DNA from: Planctomycetota bacterium
GTDB taxonomy: Bacteria > Planctomycetota > UBA1135 > UBA2386
Length of the DNA: 64,000 nt
Direction of reading: 5' to 3'
Assembly: GCA_020638735.1 (NCBI GenBank)
Contig: JACKHZ010000010.1
Coordinates: 649,325 to 713,324, forward strand
The notes below the pieces were generated by a model, which did no database searches, was not told the DNA's origin, and saw only the letters and a list, made by a program, of their open reading frames with translations. Of this stretch, positions 1 to 10,620 are shown one piece after another. The position numbers were made by a program, and so were the translations under genes. Within the stretch, counting starts at the first letter, position 1. Each line of letters begins with the position of its first letter.

Positions 1-1961
1 ACATCAACCTGGTGATCGAGCCGGACGTGCAGGCGATCGATTGCACGTTCGACATCAAGCGCTCGACGGTCGAGGAGGCCTTCGAGGCGCTGCTGCAGAG
101 CCTCGACCTCGCCTACGAGTGGGACGGCAGCTTCCTGCGCATCCGCGACACGATGCGCGACACGCTGACGATCGACCTGATCGATCCGGGCAATGGCTCC
201 TCCTCCGGCGCCGGCGGCACCGGCGGCAACAACAGCGGCAACAACGCCAACAGCAACGGCGCTGCGGGCGGCCAGAGCTTCTGGGACGACGTGCAGCAGA
301 ACCTGCCGACGGTGCTCGGTGAGGACGCGACCTTCGTCGTCAACCGCGCCGCATCGACGATCCACGTCGAGGCGCGGCCGAGCGCCGTGCGGCGGCTTCG
401 CGAGATCATCGGCACGACCATGAACCGCGCGACGCGGCAGGTGTCGATCGAGGCGCGCGTGCTCGAGGTCCGCCTCGAGAACGAATACAGCCTCGGCGTC
501 AACTGGTCGCTGCTGCCCGGGCTGTTCAACACCGGCAACACCGGGCTCGCCACCGGCGGCGGCATCGTCTCGCAGACCGCCTTGTCGGGCGGCACGGCGA
601 TGACCTTCGGTCTGGTCGACAGCAACCAGTTCTCGGTGTTCGTCGACGCGCTGCAGCAGCAGGGCCAGGTGCGCGTGCTGTCGAGCCCGCGCGTCTCGAC
701 GCTCAACAACCAGCCGGCGACGATCGCCGTCACCGATCAGATCCCCTACATCGTGCGCGACGTGTTCACCACCCAGGGCGTGGCGCAGACGCAGTTCTCG
801 ATCGAGTTCGTGCAGGCCGGCGTGCAGCTGCAGGTGCGGCCGTTGATCGGCGAGGACGGGCTGCTGTCGGTCTCGGTGACGCCGTCGGTGCGCGAGCAGA
901 TCGGCACCGCGGTGACCCCGGACGGTCTGGTCACCGTGCCGATCATCAGCGAGCGACAGGCGACCACCACGGTGCGCGTCGCCGATGGTCAGGCGATCGC
1001 CCTCGGCGGTCTGCGCAGCACCCGCAAGTCCGAGTCGCGCTCCGGCCTGCCGTTCCTGATGGACCTGCCGTGGCTCGGCCAGCTGTTCTCGAGCACCGTG
1101 CAGGAACGCGACGAGGTCGAGCTGATGATCCTGCTGGTGCCGCGCGTGCTGGACCACACCTGGATCGACGAGGAGGTGCAGCGCGGTGCCCATCGCCTGG
1201 TGCAGCTGCGCCGCAACTTCCAGTGGAACCCCATCCGCCTCGACGGGTTCCGCGGCGAAGACTGGACGAGCGGGTCGCTCGAGGGCATGGCGCAGTCGGC
1301 GCACGAGCCGGACGTGCGACAGCAGGACCGCGGGCCGCTCGAGCTGCCGGCGGACAACGGCATGACCGTGACCCGCAAGGGCCTGGCCGATCACCTGATC
1401 GCCAGCGCGCAGCACAGCTTCGATCACGGCGACGTCAACGAGGCGATCGAACTGTTCGAGCGGGCGCTCGAGCTGGAGCCGACGCGCGTCGACGCGCTGG
1501 TGATGGTCGGCGTGCTGCACGCCCGACGCGGCCACCGCGAGAGCGCCAGGAAGCAGCTCGACCACGCCTTGACGATCGACGACAGCGACGTGCTGGCCTT
1601 GACCGCACGCGGCATGTGGGAGATGGAGTTCGGCTCGCCGTTCGCGGCTCGCCGCTACTTCGAGCGGGCCCACGCCCGCGGCAACGCGGCGATGACCGCC
1701 GCCAACCTCGGCGCGGCGATGATCGCCTGCGGCAAGGCGCTCGAGGCGCGCGACCTGCTGCGCAGCTTCGTCGGCGACGGCGCACCGCCGGAGCTGTTCG
1801 CCAACCTCGCCTTCGGCGAGCTGACCGGCGGGGACTTCGCCGCGGCGCGGACGGCGTTCGACGAGGCGCTGGCCAGCGGCTCCGACGCCCGCAACCCGCG
1901 GGTGGTCGCCCTGAATCGGATGATCGCCGAAGGCGAGTCCGCGGCGGCGCCGGCCAAGTAG
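1..1961 (+). CDS. Secretin (GspD/PilQ-type) with C-terminal TPR repeats, 5' end missing
   Basis: Outer-membrane pore protein of the type II secretion or type IV pilus secretin family. The reading frame is open from base 3, so the true start lies left of the window; the first in-window start-like codon is a GTG at 12 and is probably not used. An STN/N-domain-like part comes first, then a low-complexity Gly/Asn/Ser stretch at about 190-270. The secretin core runs from about 440 to 1170: 'VSIEARVLEV', 'VLSSPRVSTLNNQPATI', 'SERQATTTVRVADGQAIALGG' split over two strands, and the closing 'GLPFLMDLPWLGQLF'. From about 1370 to 1900 the protein has TPR-like helices ('AIELFERALELEPTRVDALV'). A TPR block on the C-terminal side of a secretin is unusual. 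Whether it belongs to a T2SS or pilus cannot be told because the upstream genes are not visible. Confidence 0.9.
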   Translation, partial: INLVIEPDVQAIDCTFDIKRSTVEEAFEALLQSLDLAYEWDGSFLRIRDTMRDTLTIDLIDPGNGSSSGAGGTGGNNSGNNANSNGAAGGQSFWDDVQQNLPTVLGEDATFVVNRAASTIHVEARPSAVRRLREIIGTTMNRATRQVSIEARVLEVRLENEYSLGVNWSLLPGLFNTGNTGLATGGGIVSQTALSGGTAMTFGLVDSNQFSVFVDALQQQGQVRVLSSPRVSTLNNQPATIAVTDQIPYIVRDVFTTQGVAQTQFSIEFVQAGVQLQVRPLIGEDGLLSVSVTPSVREQIGTAVTPDGLVTVPIISERQATTTVRVADGQAIALGGLRSTRKSESRSGLPFLMDLPWLGQLFSSTVQERDEVELMILLVPRVLDHTWIDEEVQRGAHRLVQLRRNFQWNPIRLDGFRGEDWTSGSLEGMAQSAHEPDVRQQDRGPLELPADNGMTVTRKGLADHLIASAQHSFDHGDVNEAIELFERALELEPTRVDALVMVGVLHARRGHRESARKQLDHALTIDDSDVLALTARGMWEMEFGSPFAARRYFERAHARGNAAMTAANLGAAMIACGKALEARDLLRSFVGDGAPPELFANLAFGELTGGDFAAARTAFDEALASGSDARNPRVVALNRMIAEGESAAAPAK

Positions 1962-2066
1962 GGGCGGGCGAGAAAATCTGCGGCGGGCTGTTCGGTCGGC
2001 GGACGGGTTGTTTCTCGGAGGGCGTGAACACGCGGCCACGGCCGCCCAAGCCCCCACGAGGATCTC

Positions 2067-3134
2067 ATGCGACTCCGCCCTGCCACTCTGCTCGTCCCCG
2101 CCCTGCTCTGCGCCGTCGCCACGGCCCAGAGCGCGATCTTTCCGCCCGACTACGGCGGGATCGCCGATGGGCCCTACAACTCTGCCAACCTGCCGCTCGC
2201 CTACGGCACCTCGCGGGTGCAGTTCGTCTACGACACGGTGTCGATGACGGTGCCGGTGGGGCATCAGATCACCTCGCTCGGCTTCCGCGAGGACACCCAG
2301 GTCACGACGGTCAACAACGGCCGCGCGCTGCAACTCGAGGTGCGCATCGGCTACACGACCTACACGGCGGCCAACATCCCGGGCACCTTCGACACCAACT
2401 TCGCGGCGTCGCCGACGACGGTGTTCGGCCCGGCGCTGTTCACGCTGCCGAACCTGCGCGACCCCAACGCGCCGCTCACCAACGGCCGCTTCGACGTGCC
2501 GATCACGCCGTTCACGTTCTCGCCGCCGGCCGGCCAGAACCTGCTGGTGGAGTACCGTGTCTTCGGCACCAGCCTGGGCGGCGCGCCGTTCACCTACTAC
2601 CTGGACCGGGCGGACTACGTGTCGCCGGTCGTGCTCGGCGCGCCCGGCTGCGCGCATGTGGCCGGCACGGCATCGATCAACCTCACCCCGACGCGGCCTG
2701 GCGAGTACTTCTCCTGCCAGTTGTCGACCGCTCCGGCCGTCAGCCCGTGTGTGCTGGCGATCACCGTCGGCGAGGAGTTGGTCGCGCCGTATCCGTTGAC
2801 GGCCGTGTTCCCGGGTATCGCCGCCGCGTGCACCGGGCAGCTGTCGCCGTTGACGCTGACCACGCTCGGCGGCACGACCACCGGCAGCGGTACGGGCGGC
2901 TGGTCGTTCTACATCCCCAACAACGTCGTGTTCTCGGGGCTGCCGATCGCGGCGCAGGGGCTGTTCCTCGACTTCTTCTCGCCGGGTGGGTTGGTGGTGT
3001 CGAACGGCGCTCAGGTGACCCTGGGCACCAACCCGCGCGCGACGGCGGTCTACGCCAACGCGCCGCCGACCACCGCCACCAACGGCAGCATCCTCCGCAA
3101 CTACTGCCCGGTGACCTTCTTCGGGCACAACTGA
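2067..3134 (+). CDS. Secreted protein of unknown function
   Basis: 355 residues. The N-terminus has a charged start, a hydrophobic core and a cut site after 'AVATAQ', a typical Sec signal peptide. The body is rich in Thr, Pro, Gly and hydrophobic beta-forming residues with few charges, as in many planctomycete surface or extracellular proteins. No catalytic motif is recognised. It stands alone between the secretin gene and the sigma-factor gene. The ATG at 2067 follows an 'acgaggatctc' stretch that can serve as ribosome binding site. Function unknown. Confidence 0.75.
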   Translation: MRLRPATLLVPALLCAVATAQSAIFPPDYGGIADGPYNSANLPLAYGTSRVQFVYDTVSMTVPVGHQITSLGFREDTQVTTVNNGRALQLEVRIGYTTYTAANIPGTFDTNFAASPTTVFGPALFTLPNLRDPNAPLTNGRFDVPITPFTFSPPAGQNLLVEYRVFGTSLGGAPFTYYLDRADYVSPVVLGAPGCAHVAGTASINLTPTRPGEYFSCQLSTAPAVSPCVLAITVGEELVAPYPLTAVFPGIAAACTGQLSPLTLTTLGGTTTGSGTGGWSFYIPNNVVFSGLPIAAQGLFLDFFSPGGLVVSNGAQVTLGTNPRATAVYANAPPTTATNGSILRNYCPVTFFGHN

Positions 3135-3208
3135 CGGAGCACGCCGAACGTGTCGCCGGGGACCGCCGTCCACCTTGCGTTCCGCGTGCGCCGGCTTCCA
3201 ATGCATGG

Positions 3209-3823
3209 GTGTCGGAGACGCGCGAACTCCTGTTGCGCTGGCACCGGGGTGACCAGCAGGCGATGGCGGACCTCGTCCAACAAGAGGCGCAGTTCGTCGC
3301 CGCCGAGGTGCGCAAGCGTCTCGGGCGGCTGCTGCGGCGGCATCACGACACCCAGGACATCGTGCAGGCGACGCTGCTGCAGGCCCTGCGGTCGGCGCCG
3401 CGCTTCCTCGTCTCCGACCGCGACAAGCTCCGCGGGCTGTTGGTGCGCATGGTCGAGAACTCGCTCTACGTGCAGGCCAACCATCAGCTGCGCGGCAAGC
3501 GCGACGTGCGTCGGGAAGTGTCGATGCCGGAGGTGGGGGACACCGCGCTGGAGCTGGAGCCGTGCTCGCCGGTCACCGGGCCCGACGCCGCCGCGAGTCG
3601 CAGTGAGACCCGCGACTGGGTCAGCCTCGCGCTCGAGTTGCTCGACCACGAGGACCGCGCGGTGATCGTGCTGCGCGACTACGAAGAGCTCGGCTTCGCC
3701 GAGATCGGGCGTCGGCTCGGCATCGCCGAGGACGCCGCCCGCATGCGGCATCGCCGCGCCCGTCCCAAGCTCGCCGAGACGCTGCTGCGGTTGCGCCGCG
3801 GGGAACTCGGCGAGTTGCTGTAG
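3209..3823 (+). CDS. ECF-type RNA polymerase sigma factor
   Basis: About 204 residues. Region 2 is seen as 'RRHHDTQDIVQATLLQAL' (the DxxDxVQ-type helix that contacts core polymerase and the -10 element), and region 4 as 'VIVLRDYEELGFAEIGRRLG' followed by an 'AARMRHRRARPKL' recognition helix. The frame is open far upstream as a GC-rich artefact; I chose the GTG at 3209 because family similarity begins there ('SETRELLLRWHRGD'). It lies 36 bp before a Ser/Thr kinase gene, the sigma/kinase pairing common in planctomycetes, so the kinase may control or be controlled by this sigma factor. That link is inferred. No anti-sigma gene is next to it. Confidence 0.85.
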   Translation: MSETRELLLRWHRGDQQAMADLVQQEAQFVAAEVRKRLGRLLRRHHDTQDIVQATLLQALRSAPRFLVSDRDKLRGLLVRMVENSLYVQANHQLRGKRDVRREVSMPEVGDTALELEPCSPVTGPDAAASRSETRDWVSLALELLDHEDRAVIVLRDYEELGFAEIGRRLGIAEDAARMRHRRARPKLAETLLRLRRGELGELL

Positions 3824-3859
3824 CTGTCTGCCACGTCTCGCCCGCCGCGCCGACCACCC

Positions 3860-6382
3860 ATGAGCTCCTCGTCGTCCCGATTGGAGAAGGCCCTCGAGTT
3901 GTACTGCGAGCTGCGGCGCGACGGCGGTGACCTCGGTGAGCTCATCGCCCGCCACCCGGAGTTGGCAGAAGAGCTGTCGTCGTTCCTCGACGATGCAGGC
4001 GAGACCGTCGCGACGGCGGCCGGCTTCCCGGCGGACTTCGAGCCGGTGCGTGAGATCGGCCGCGGCGGCGTCGGTGTCGTCTTCGAGGCGCGGCAGCGCT
4101 CGCTGCAGCGGCGCGTCGCGCTGAAGCTGCTGCACGACGGCTTCGCCGGCAACCCAGCTGCGCTCGCCCGCTTCCATCGCGAAGCGCAGCTGCTGGCGCG
4201 CCTCGATCACCCGGGCATCGTGCGCGTGCTCGCCGCCGACGCGACGGCCAGCCCGCCGTGGCTGGCGATGGAGTTCGTCGACGGCGTGTCGCTGGCAGGA
4301 CGACTGCAGCAGCTGCGCGAATCAGGACACCGCGGTGCGACGGTGCGCGAGCTGGTCGCCGCGATCGCGCAGGTCGCCGAGGCGCTGCAGCACGCGCACC
4401 GGCAGGGCATCGTGCATCGCGACGTGAAGCCGTCGAACATCCTGCTGCGCGCCGACAGCGGCGACGCCGTGCTGACCGACTTCGGTCTGGCGCGCGACGA
4501 GGGCGCGCCGGCGCTGACCCGCACCGGGGTCGCCGCCGGCACGCCGTTCTACATGGCACCGGAGCGCATCCTGGGCGGCGCGCGCGACGGCGATCCCCGC
4601 TCGGACGTGTTCTCGCTCGGGCTGACGCTGTTCGAGTGCCTCGCGCTGCGGCGGGCCTACGACGGCGCGACCTCGCAGGAGGTGCTGCAGAAGATCCTCG
4701 CCGACGACGCGCCGGAGCTGCGGCGCCTGGCGCCGGGGGTTCCCCTGGAGCTCGCGGCGATCGTGCACAAGGCGATCGAACGCGAGCCGTCGCGCCGCTA
4801 CGAGCACGCCGGCGCGTTCGCCGAGGATCTGCGCGCGTTCCTCGACCTGCGGCCGGTCAAGGCGCGGCCGGTGTCACGCGGGCGCCGGCTGTGGCGGGTC
4901 GTGCGCCGCCATCCGCTGCGCAGCGCGATGGTGATGGTGTTGTCGGCGACGCTGGTGTTCGCGACGGTGTTGGCCTGGCGCTGGCCGGATCTGCAGGCGG
5001 CGGCCCGGTTGCACCAGCAGGAGATGGTCGAGGAGCAGCTCGCGCAGGGCACGATGGCCAGGTATCGCGCCACCGCCGAAGAGAGCTACGCGCACTTCCG
5101 CCGCGCCATCGAACTCGGCGCCGACGAGCAGGTCGGGTTCCCCAGCTTGTGCTTCGCGATCTCGCTGTTCGCCGGCAAGCAGGAGGCGCTCGACGCGCTC
5201 GACGAGGAGATCGCCCGCAATCCCGAGCGCGGTGAGCTCGCCTCGTGGATGCGGCTGCGAGCGCTGCTGCTGCGCGGCGTGCAGCGTGACGACGAGGCCC
5301 GAGCGATCGAGCAGAGCCTCGGCCCGCCCCGCACCTGGCTCGATCTCTGGATCACCGCGGACCCGCTGTTGGAGGATCAATCCGACAAGGAGGCCTATCG
5401 CCGTGCCTCGGTGCTGTTGACCCAGGCGATCCTGGTGGCGCCGCGTCCGCGGTTGTGGCTGCACTTGCACTACGCCAAGGTGCAGCTCGTGATCGGCGAG
5501 AAGGAGTCGCGCGTCGCGGCCGGCGAGGCGTTGCTCGAGCTGTGGCCGGACAACCCTCGGGCCAAGAGCATCGCCGGCACATGCATGCTGACCACCGACC
5601 CCGAGCGCGCCCGGCAGCTGCTCGAGAGCGCCGTGGCGGCGGATGCCAACGACATCCTGGCCCGCCTCAACCTCGGCATCGCGCAGATCATGACCGGCCG
5701 CGCCGAGCTTGGTGCCGCGACGATCGCCGAGGGCTTCCCGCACGTCGACCTGTCACAGGCGCTGCGGCAGCGATCGTTGGAGATCCTGTCGCAGGTGAAC
5801 CAGTTCGAGCTGGAGGCGGAGTGCGCCCAGCGCTGGCTCGAGCTCGAGCCGGAGTGCACGACGGCGCGTCGCTTCGTCGCCCGCGCGGCGACGCGGGCCG
5901 GCGACTCGGAACGGGCCCTGAGTCTGTTCCGTCAGTGCCTGGCCGAGGCACCCGACGATGCTGCGGTGCAGGAGGACCTCGCCTTCGCCCTGCTGCGCGC
6001 GGGCGACGCGGAGGGTGCACTCGAAGTGCTGTGGTCGATGACGCGCGCATCGCCGGATCACCCGCGGGTGCACCTGATGCTGCTCGACGCGTTCGACGAC
6101 CTCGGCGACGAGCAGGGCAAGCTGGCCGAGCTGCAGCGTTGGACGCAGGTAAAGCCCGACGACGCCGCGGGCTGGCGCGAGCTCGCTACGGCCCGGCTCG
6201 GCACGGGTGCGGCAGCCGACATCGAGCCCGCGCTCGCCGCCGCCGAGCAGGCGGACTACCTGGGCGGTGGTCGTGACGATGCGGCGCTGCAGTTGCGTGC
6301 GGTTGCGCTGGAGCGCCTCGGTCGCACCGACGAGGCGCTGCGGGTGCGAGACCGCATCGCCGCGTTGGCGCAGCACCGGTGA
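3860..6382 (+). CDS. Membrane Ser/Thr protein kinase with TPR sensor tail
   Basis: 840 residues. A Hanks-type kinase domain spans about 64-330: glycine loop 'GRGGVGVVFEA' (about 68-78), ATP lysine K89 in 'VALKLL', catalytic loop 'HRDVKPSN' (186-193), 'DFG' at 207-209 and 'APE' at 233-235. All key residues are present, so it should be active. A single membrane helix follows at about 355-375 ('MVMVLSATLVFATVLAW'). The remaining 450 residues are TPR-like repeats ('AEDLAFALLRAGDAEGALEVL'-type helices), probably outside the membrane for protein binding. The N-terminal 60 residues resemble the short helical region seen before kinase domains in planctomycetes. It sits directly after the ECF sigma gene and is probably co-transcribed with it. 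Confidence 0.92.
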   Translation: MSSSSSRLEKALELYCELRRDGGDLGELIARHPELAEELSSFLDDAGETVATAAGFPADFEPVREIGRGGVGVVFEARQRSLQRRVALKLLHDGFAGNPAALARFHREAQLLARLDHPGIVRVLAADATASPPWLAMEFVDGVSLAGRLQQLRESGHRGATVRELVAAIAQVAEALQHAHRQGIVHRDVKPSNILLRADSGDAVLTDFGLARDEGAPALTRTGVAAGTPFYMAPERILGGARDGDPRSDVFSLGLTLFECLALRRAYDGATSQEVLQKILADDAPELRRLAPGVPLELAAIVHKAIEREPSRRYEHAGAFAEDLRAFLDLRPVKARPVSRGRRLWRVVRRHPLRSAMVMVLSATLVFATVLAWRWPDLQAAARLHQQEMVEEQLAQGTMARYRATAEESYAHFRRAIELGADEQVGFPSLCFAISLFAGKQEALDALDEEIARNPERGELASWMRLRALLLRGVQRDDEARAIEQSLGPPRTWLDLWITADPLLEDQSDKEAYRRASVLLTQAILVAPRPRLWLHLHYAKVQLVIGEKESRVAAGEALLELWPDNPRAKSIAGTCMLTTDPERARQLLESAVAADANDILARLNLGIAQIMTGRAELGAATIAEGFPHVDLSQALRQRSLEILSQVNQFELEAECAQRWLELEPECTTARRFVARAATRAGDSERALSLFRQCLAEAPDDAAVQEDLAFALLRAGDAEGALEVLWSMTRASPDHPRVHLMLLDAFDDLGDEQGKLAELQRWTQVKPDDAAGWRELATARLGTGAAADIEPALAAAEQADYLGGGRDDAALQLRAVALERLGRTDEALRVRDRIAALAQHR

Positions 6383-6431
6383 GCAACGGACCGCTTTCCG
6401 CGGGTCGTCGCAGTCCTTACCCTCTGCGGCG

Positions 6432-9126
6432 ATGCTCCGTCGCCTCGCAACCCTCGCCTCGTTCGCCTGCTGCACGGCCGCGGTATCGGCGCAGGACGGC
6501 GCCGGGTGGTGGGCCTGGGAGCCGCTGCGGCGGCCGGAGGTGCCGGGAGGCGCCGCGGCGGCGGAGTCGTCGCCGGTCGACGCGTTCGTGCGGGACCGGC
6601 TGGCGCGCGCAGGCCTGCAGATGGCGGCGCCGGCCGACCGCCACACGCTGCTGCGCCGCGTCACCTACGACCTGACCGGCCTGCCGCCGAGCGACGCCGA
6701 GCTCGAAGCGTTCGTCGCCGACGCGTCGCCCGACGCCTACGACAAGGTCGTCGACCGGCTGCTCGCGTCGCCGCAGTACGGCGTCAAGTGGGCGCAGCAC
6801 TGGCTCGACGTGGTGCGCTACGCCGAGACCGACGGCTACGAGCGCGACAGCCAGAAGCCGTTCGTCTGGCGCTACCGCGATTGGGTCGTCGACGCGTTGA
6901 ACGCCGACATGCCGTACGCGCAGTTCGTCACCGCGCAGCTGGCCGGCGACGAGCTGCCCGACACGACGGTCCAGGACCAGATCGCCACCGGCTATTACCG
7001 CCTCGGCGTCTGGGACGACGAGCCGACCGACCGCGAGCAGCACCTCTACGACGTCTACGACGGCATCGCCGACACGACCGCGCGCGCGACGCTGGCGATC
7101 TCGATGGGCTGCGCGCGCTGTCACGATCACAAGAAGGACCCGCTGCCGCAGCGCGACTACCACGCGTTCCTGGCCAACTTCGAGAACGTCACCCCGTACG
7201 ACAAGCAGGCGGTGACGGTGGCGGCCGATGGCGCGCGCGAGCGGCACGCGGCGGCGATGGCGGAGTTCGCGGCTGCGTCGGCGCAGAGTCGCGAAGCGCT
7301 GCGCCGGTTCGCCGAGCAGGTGCACAGCGAGGGCGACGTCGGGCCGGCGTGGCGAGAGGCCACGGCGATCGTCGCGCGATACGACGGCGAGACGGCGGGG
7401 CCGACGAGAGTGTTCGATGCGACGGCTGGTCGGCGGCACGGCCACGTCGAGGGGCAGATCGTGCAGGTCGAAGGCAAGCAGGGCCGCGCGCTGCGATTCG
7501 ATGGCGACGACCACGCGGTGTTGCCGAGGTTGGTGGAGGAGTCGTTCTCGGTGACCTTCTGGGTGCGCAGCGGCGAGTCCGGCCGCGGCCGCATCCAGGA
7601 TCCGCGATGGTTCACCGGCACCGGTCTGGTGGATGCGGAGATGCCGGGCATCGTCGACGACTGGGGTATCTCGTGGCTCGGTGATGGCTACGTCGTCGCC
7701 GGCACGGGCAACCCGGAAGCGTTCGTCGCTTCGAGCGTCGGCTATGCAGACGGGGCGTGGCATCACGTCGCGTTCACGCGCGACATGACCACGGGTCGCA
7801 TCGCGCTGTATGTGGACGGACAGCTGAGTGCCGAAGCGGTCGGTGGTCGGCAACCGCTGACCGCGCCGGAGGAGTTGTTCGTCGGGCGGTGTCATTCTGC
7901 TGGGCCGGGCTTTCGCGGCGACCTCGACGAACTGACGTTCTGGAGCCGCGTGCTGGCGCGCGCGAAGAGGTCGTCGCCTCGGCGCTGGAGTTGCCCGGCG
8001 GCATGGGGATCGGCGCCTCGCTCGTGGACCGGCCGGAACTCGCCGCGTTCGCCGCCTTGCGCGCCCCTGGAATCTGACACCGTCGACGTGTTGTGCGTGC
8101 GAGAACGTGGCCGTCGGGCGAAGACGTCGTTCGTGCGGCTGCGCGGCAACGTGCACGCCGAAGGCCCGGCCGTCGAAGTCAGGCGTGCCCGGCATGCTCG
8201 CCGCGTGCGCGCCGCCGCTCGGCTCCGCCGCACCGACCGCCGACAGCACCGGGCGCCGCCTCGCGCTGGCGAAGTGGATCACCTCGCCCGACAACGGCCT
8301 CGCCTGGCGGGTCGTCGCGAACCGCCTCTGGCAGCATCATTTCGGCCGCGGCATCGTACGTTCGAGCAACGACTTCGGCCGCCTCGGCGATCTGCCGACC
8401 GACAGCCGCCTGCTCGACTGGCTGGCCAGCGAGATGCTGACGCGCGGCGGCAGCATCAAGGCGATGCATCGCCTGCTGGTGACCTCCGCGACCTACCGCA
8501 TGCAGTCGTCGCCCAACCAGGCGTGCAGCGACGTCGATCCGATCAACGACCTGTTCTGGCGCTTCGATCGGCGCCGGCTCACCGCCGAAGAGGTGCGCGA
8601 CTCGATCCTGTCGGTCTCCGGCGCGCTCAACCTGCAGGTCGGCGGCCCGACGGTGTTCCCGCCGATGCCGGCCGCGGTGCTCGCAACCGCGTCGCGCCCC
8701 GAGGACGCCTGGGGCAAGTCGACGCCGGACCAGGAGGTGCGGCGCACGCTCTACGTGCACACCAAGCGCTCGCTGCAGATGCCGTTGCTGGTCGGCTTCG
8801 ATCAGGCTGACACCGACAACAGCTGCCCGGTGCGCTTCGCGACGGTGCAGCCGACGCAGGCACTGACGCTGTGGAATGGCGAGTTCGCGCACCAGGAGGC
8901 CGCGCGCATGGCGAAGCGGCTCGAGCGCGACGCCGGAGAGCTCGACGCGCGGTTGCGGCGCGGGCTCGAGCTGGTGACGCAGCGGCCGGCGCGCGACGAC
9001 GACTTGGCGCGGCTCCAGCAGCTCGTCGCCGAGCTGCGCGACGAGTTCGGCAAGAGCGACGCCGAGGCGCTGCAGCGCGTCTGCCTGGTCCTGCTCAACA
9101 GCAACGAATTCCTCTACCTGGACTGA
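6432..9126 (+). pseudogene. DUF1549 - LamG - DUF1553 secreted protein, three frame breaks
   Basis: Planctomycete-type large secreted protein: signal peptide, a DUF1549 domain ('ASPQYGVKWAQHWLDVVRY', 'MGCARCHDHKKDPLP' with a haem-like CxxCH), a concanavalin/LamG domain (about 7400-7930) and DUF1553 ('RRLALAKWITSPDNGLAWRV', ending 'NSNEFLYLD'). Reading continues only by changing frame three times: near 7960 ('WSRVLAR' to 'EEVVASALEL'), near 8060 ('AALRA' to 'LESDTVDVLCVRERG'), and near 8185 ('AEGPAVEV' to 'GVPGMLAACAPP'). All three parts keep family-like protein sequence, so the disruptions are recent, or they are assembly errors. Such proteins pair with DUF1501 proteins, and one follows 5 bp downstream. 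The pair is often placed in polysaccharide or sulfate-ester degradation clusters, but its biochemical role is not established. Confidence 0.85.
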
Positions 9127-9131
9127 CGCCG

Positions 9132-10614
9132 ATGACCCCCGATTCCGCCTCCTCGTTCTGCGGCCGCACGCGCCGCGAGTTCCTGTGGCAGACCGGCGGC
9201 GCGTTCACGGCGCTGCCGCTCGTCGACATGCTGTCGCGCGACGGCTTCTTCGCGCGCGGCAGGAGAAACGAGGAGGATGAACCGGGTTCGACACCCCTCG
9301 TTGGATGGGCCATTGGCGCCCAAGGCGCCGCACTTCCCGCCCAAGGCCAAGGCGGTGATCTTCCTGTTCATGTACGGCGGGCCCAGTCAGGTCGACACGT
9401 TCGACTACAAGCCCAAGCTGTACCCGCTCGACGGCAAGACCATCGAGATCAGCACCAAGGGCCGCGGCGGCAGCAAGAACCAGGGGCGCGTGGTCGGCCC
9501 GAAGTGGAACTTCCGGCAGTACGGCCAGTGCGGCAAGTACGTCAGCGACCTGTTCCCGCACCTCGCGCGCTGCGTCGACGACATGGCGTTCGTGCACAGC
9601 ATGTACGCCGACTCGCCGCTGCACGGCTCGGCGATGCTGATGATGAACAGCGGCCGCATCCTGTCGGGCGCGCCGTGCATGGGCTCGTGGGTGACCTACG
9701 GCCTGGGCAGCGAGAACGAGAACCTGCCCGGCTTCGTGGTGATGCTCGACCAGAGCGGCGGGCCGATCTCGGGCGCCAAGAACTGGAACAGCGGCTACAT
9801 GCCCGCGGTCTACCAGGGAACCGTGCTGCGTTCGCAGGGCGAGCCGATCCTCGACCTCGCGCGGCCCGAGGGCATGAGCGACAGTGAGCAGCGCCTCTTG
9901 CTCGACGTGCTCAAGGAGCAGAATCACGCGCACCTGCGCGGCCGCGCCGACGACAGCAATCTCGCCGCGCGCATCGCCAGCTACGAACTCGCCTACCGCA
10001 TGCAGCACCACGCGCCCGAGGCGATCGAGCTGGCGCAGGAGAGCGAGGCGACGCGCGCGCTCTACGGCATGGACGACCCGCGCACCGCCGACTTCGGCAA
10101 GAAGTGTCTGCTGGCGCGCCGGCTCGTCGAGCGCGGCGTGCGCTTCGTGCAGATCTACAGCGGCGGCAACCACAACGACCACAACTGGGACGCGCACGGT
10201 GACCTCGTGCTCAACCACGAGAAGCACGCCGGCGACACCGACCGGCCGATCGCAGGGCTGCTCGCCGACCTCAAGCAGCGCGGGCTGCTCGACTCGACGA
10301 TCGTCGTCTGGGGCGGCGAGTTCGGCCGGCAGCCGACCGCCGAGTACGCCGAGGGTACCGGCCGCGACCACAACTCGGCGGGCTTCACGATGTGGCTCGC
10401 CGGCGGCGGCATCAAGGGCGGCACTTCGGTCGGCACCACCGACGAGCTCGGCAACGAGGCGGTCGAGCGGCCCTTCCACGTGAAGCACCTGCACGCGACG
10501 ATCCTGCACCAGATGGGGCTCGACCCGAACCGGCTGGCGTTCTTCCACGCCGGCCTCGACCAGAAGCTGGTCGGCGTCGAGCGCGTCGACCCGATCCGCG
10601 AGCTGATCGTCTAG
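9132..10614 (+). CDS. DUF1501 (sulfatase-like) protein, one frame break near 9290
   Basis: The first 50 residues carry a Tat-like twin-arginine signal ('TRREFLWQTGGAFTALPL') read from the ATG at 9132. The rest of the DUF1501 domain is in another frame from about 9290 ('GPLAPKAPHFPPKAKA', 'FLFMYGGPSQVDTFDYKP') to the stop at 10614. The domain belongs to the alkaline-phosphatase/sulfatase-like fold; a conserved 'GGEFGRQPTAEYAEGTGRDH' region is intact. An annotation starting at 9277 would give a 445-residue protein without its export signal. It follows the broken DUF1549/DUF1553 gene at 5 bp, the usual order. A single indel at about 9260-9310 explains the switch. Confidence 0.85.
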
Positions 10615-10620
10615 CGTGCG

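Noticed and set aside
1070..3208. Very long open frame running from the secretin gene into the sigma-factor gene
   Set aside because: Arg/Pro/Ala-rich GC artefact that overlaps two real genes; only the part from 3209 looks like a protein.
8060..8090. In-frame TGA at 8075 in the DUF1549/DUF1553 gene read as selenocysteine
   Set aside because: Family similarity continues in a different frame, not through the TGA, so it is a frame break and not recoding.
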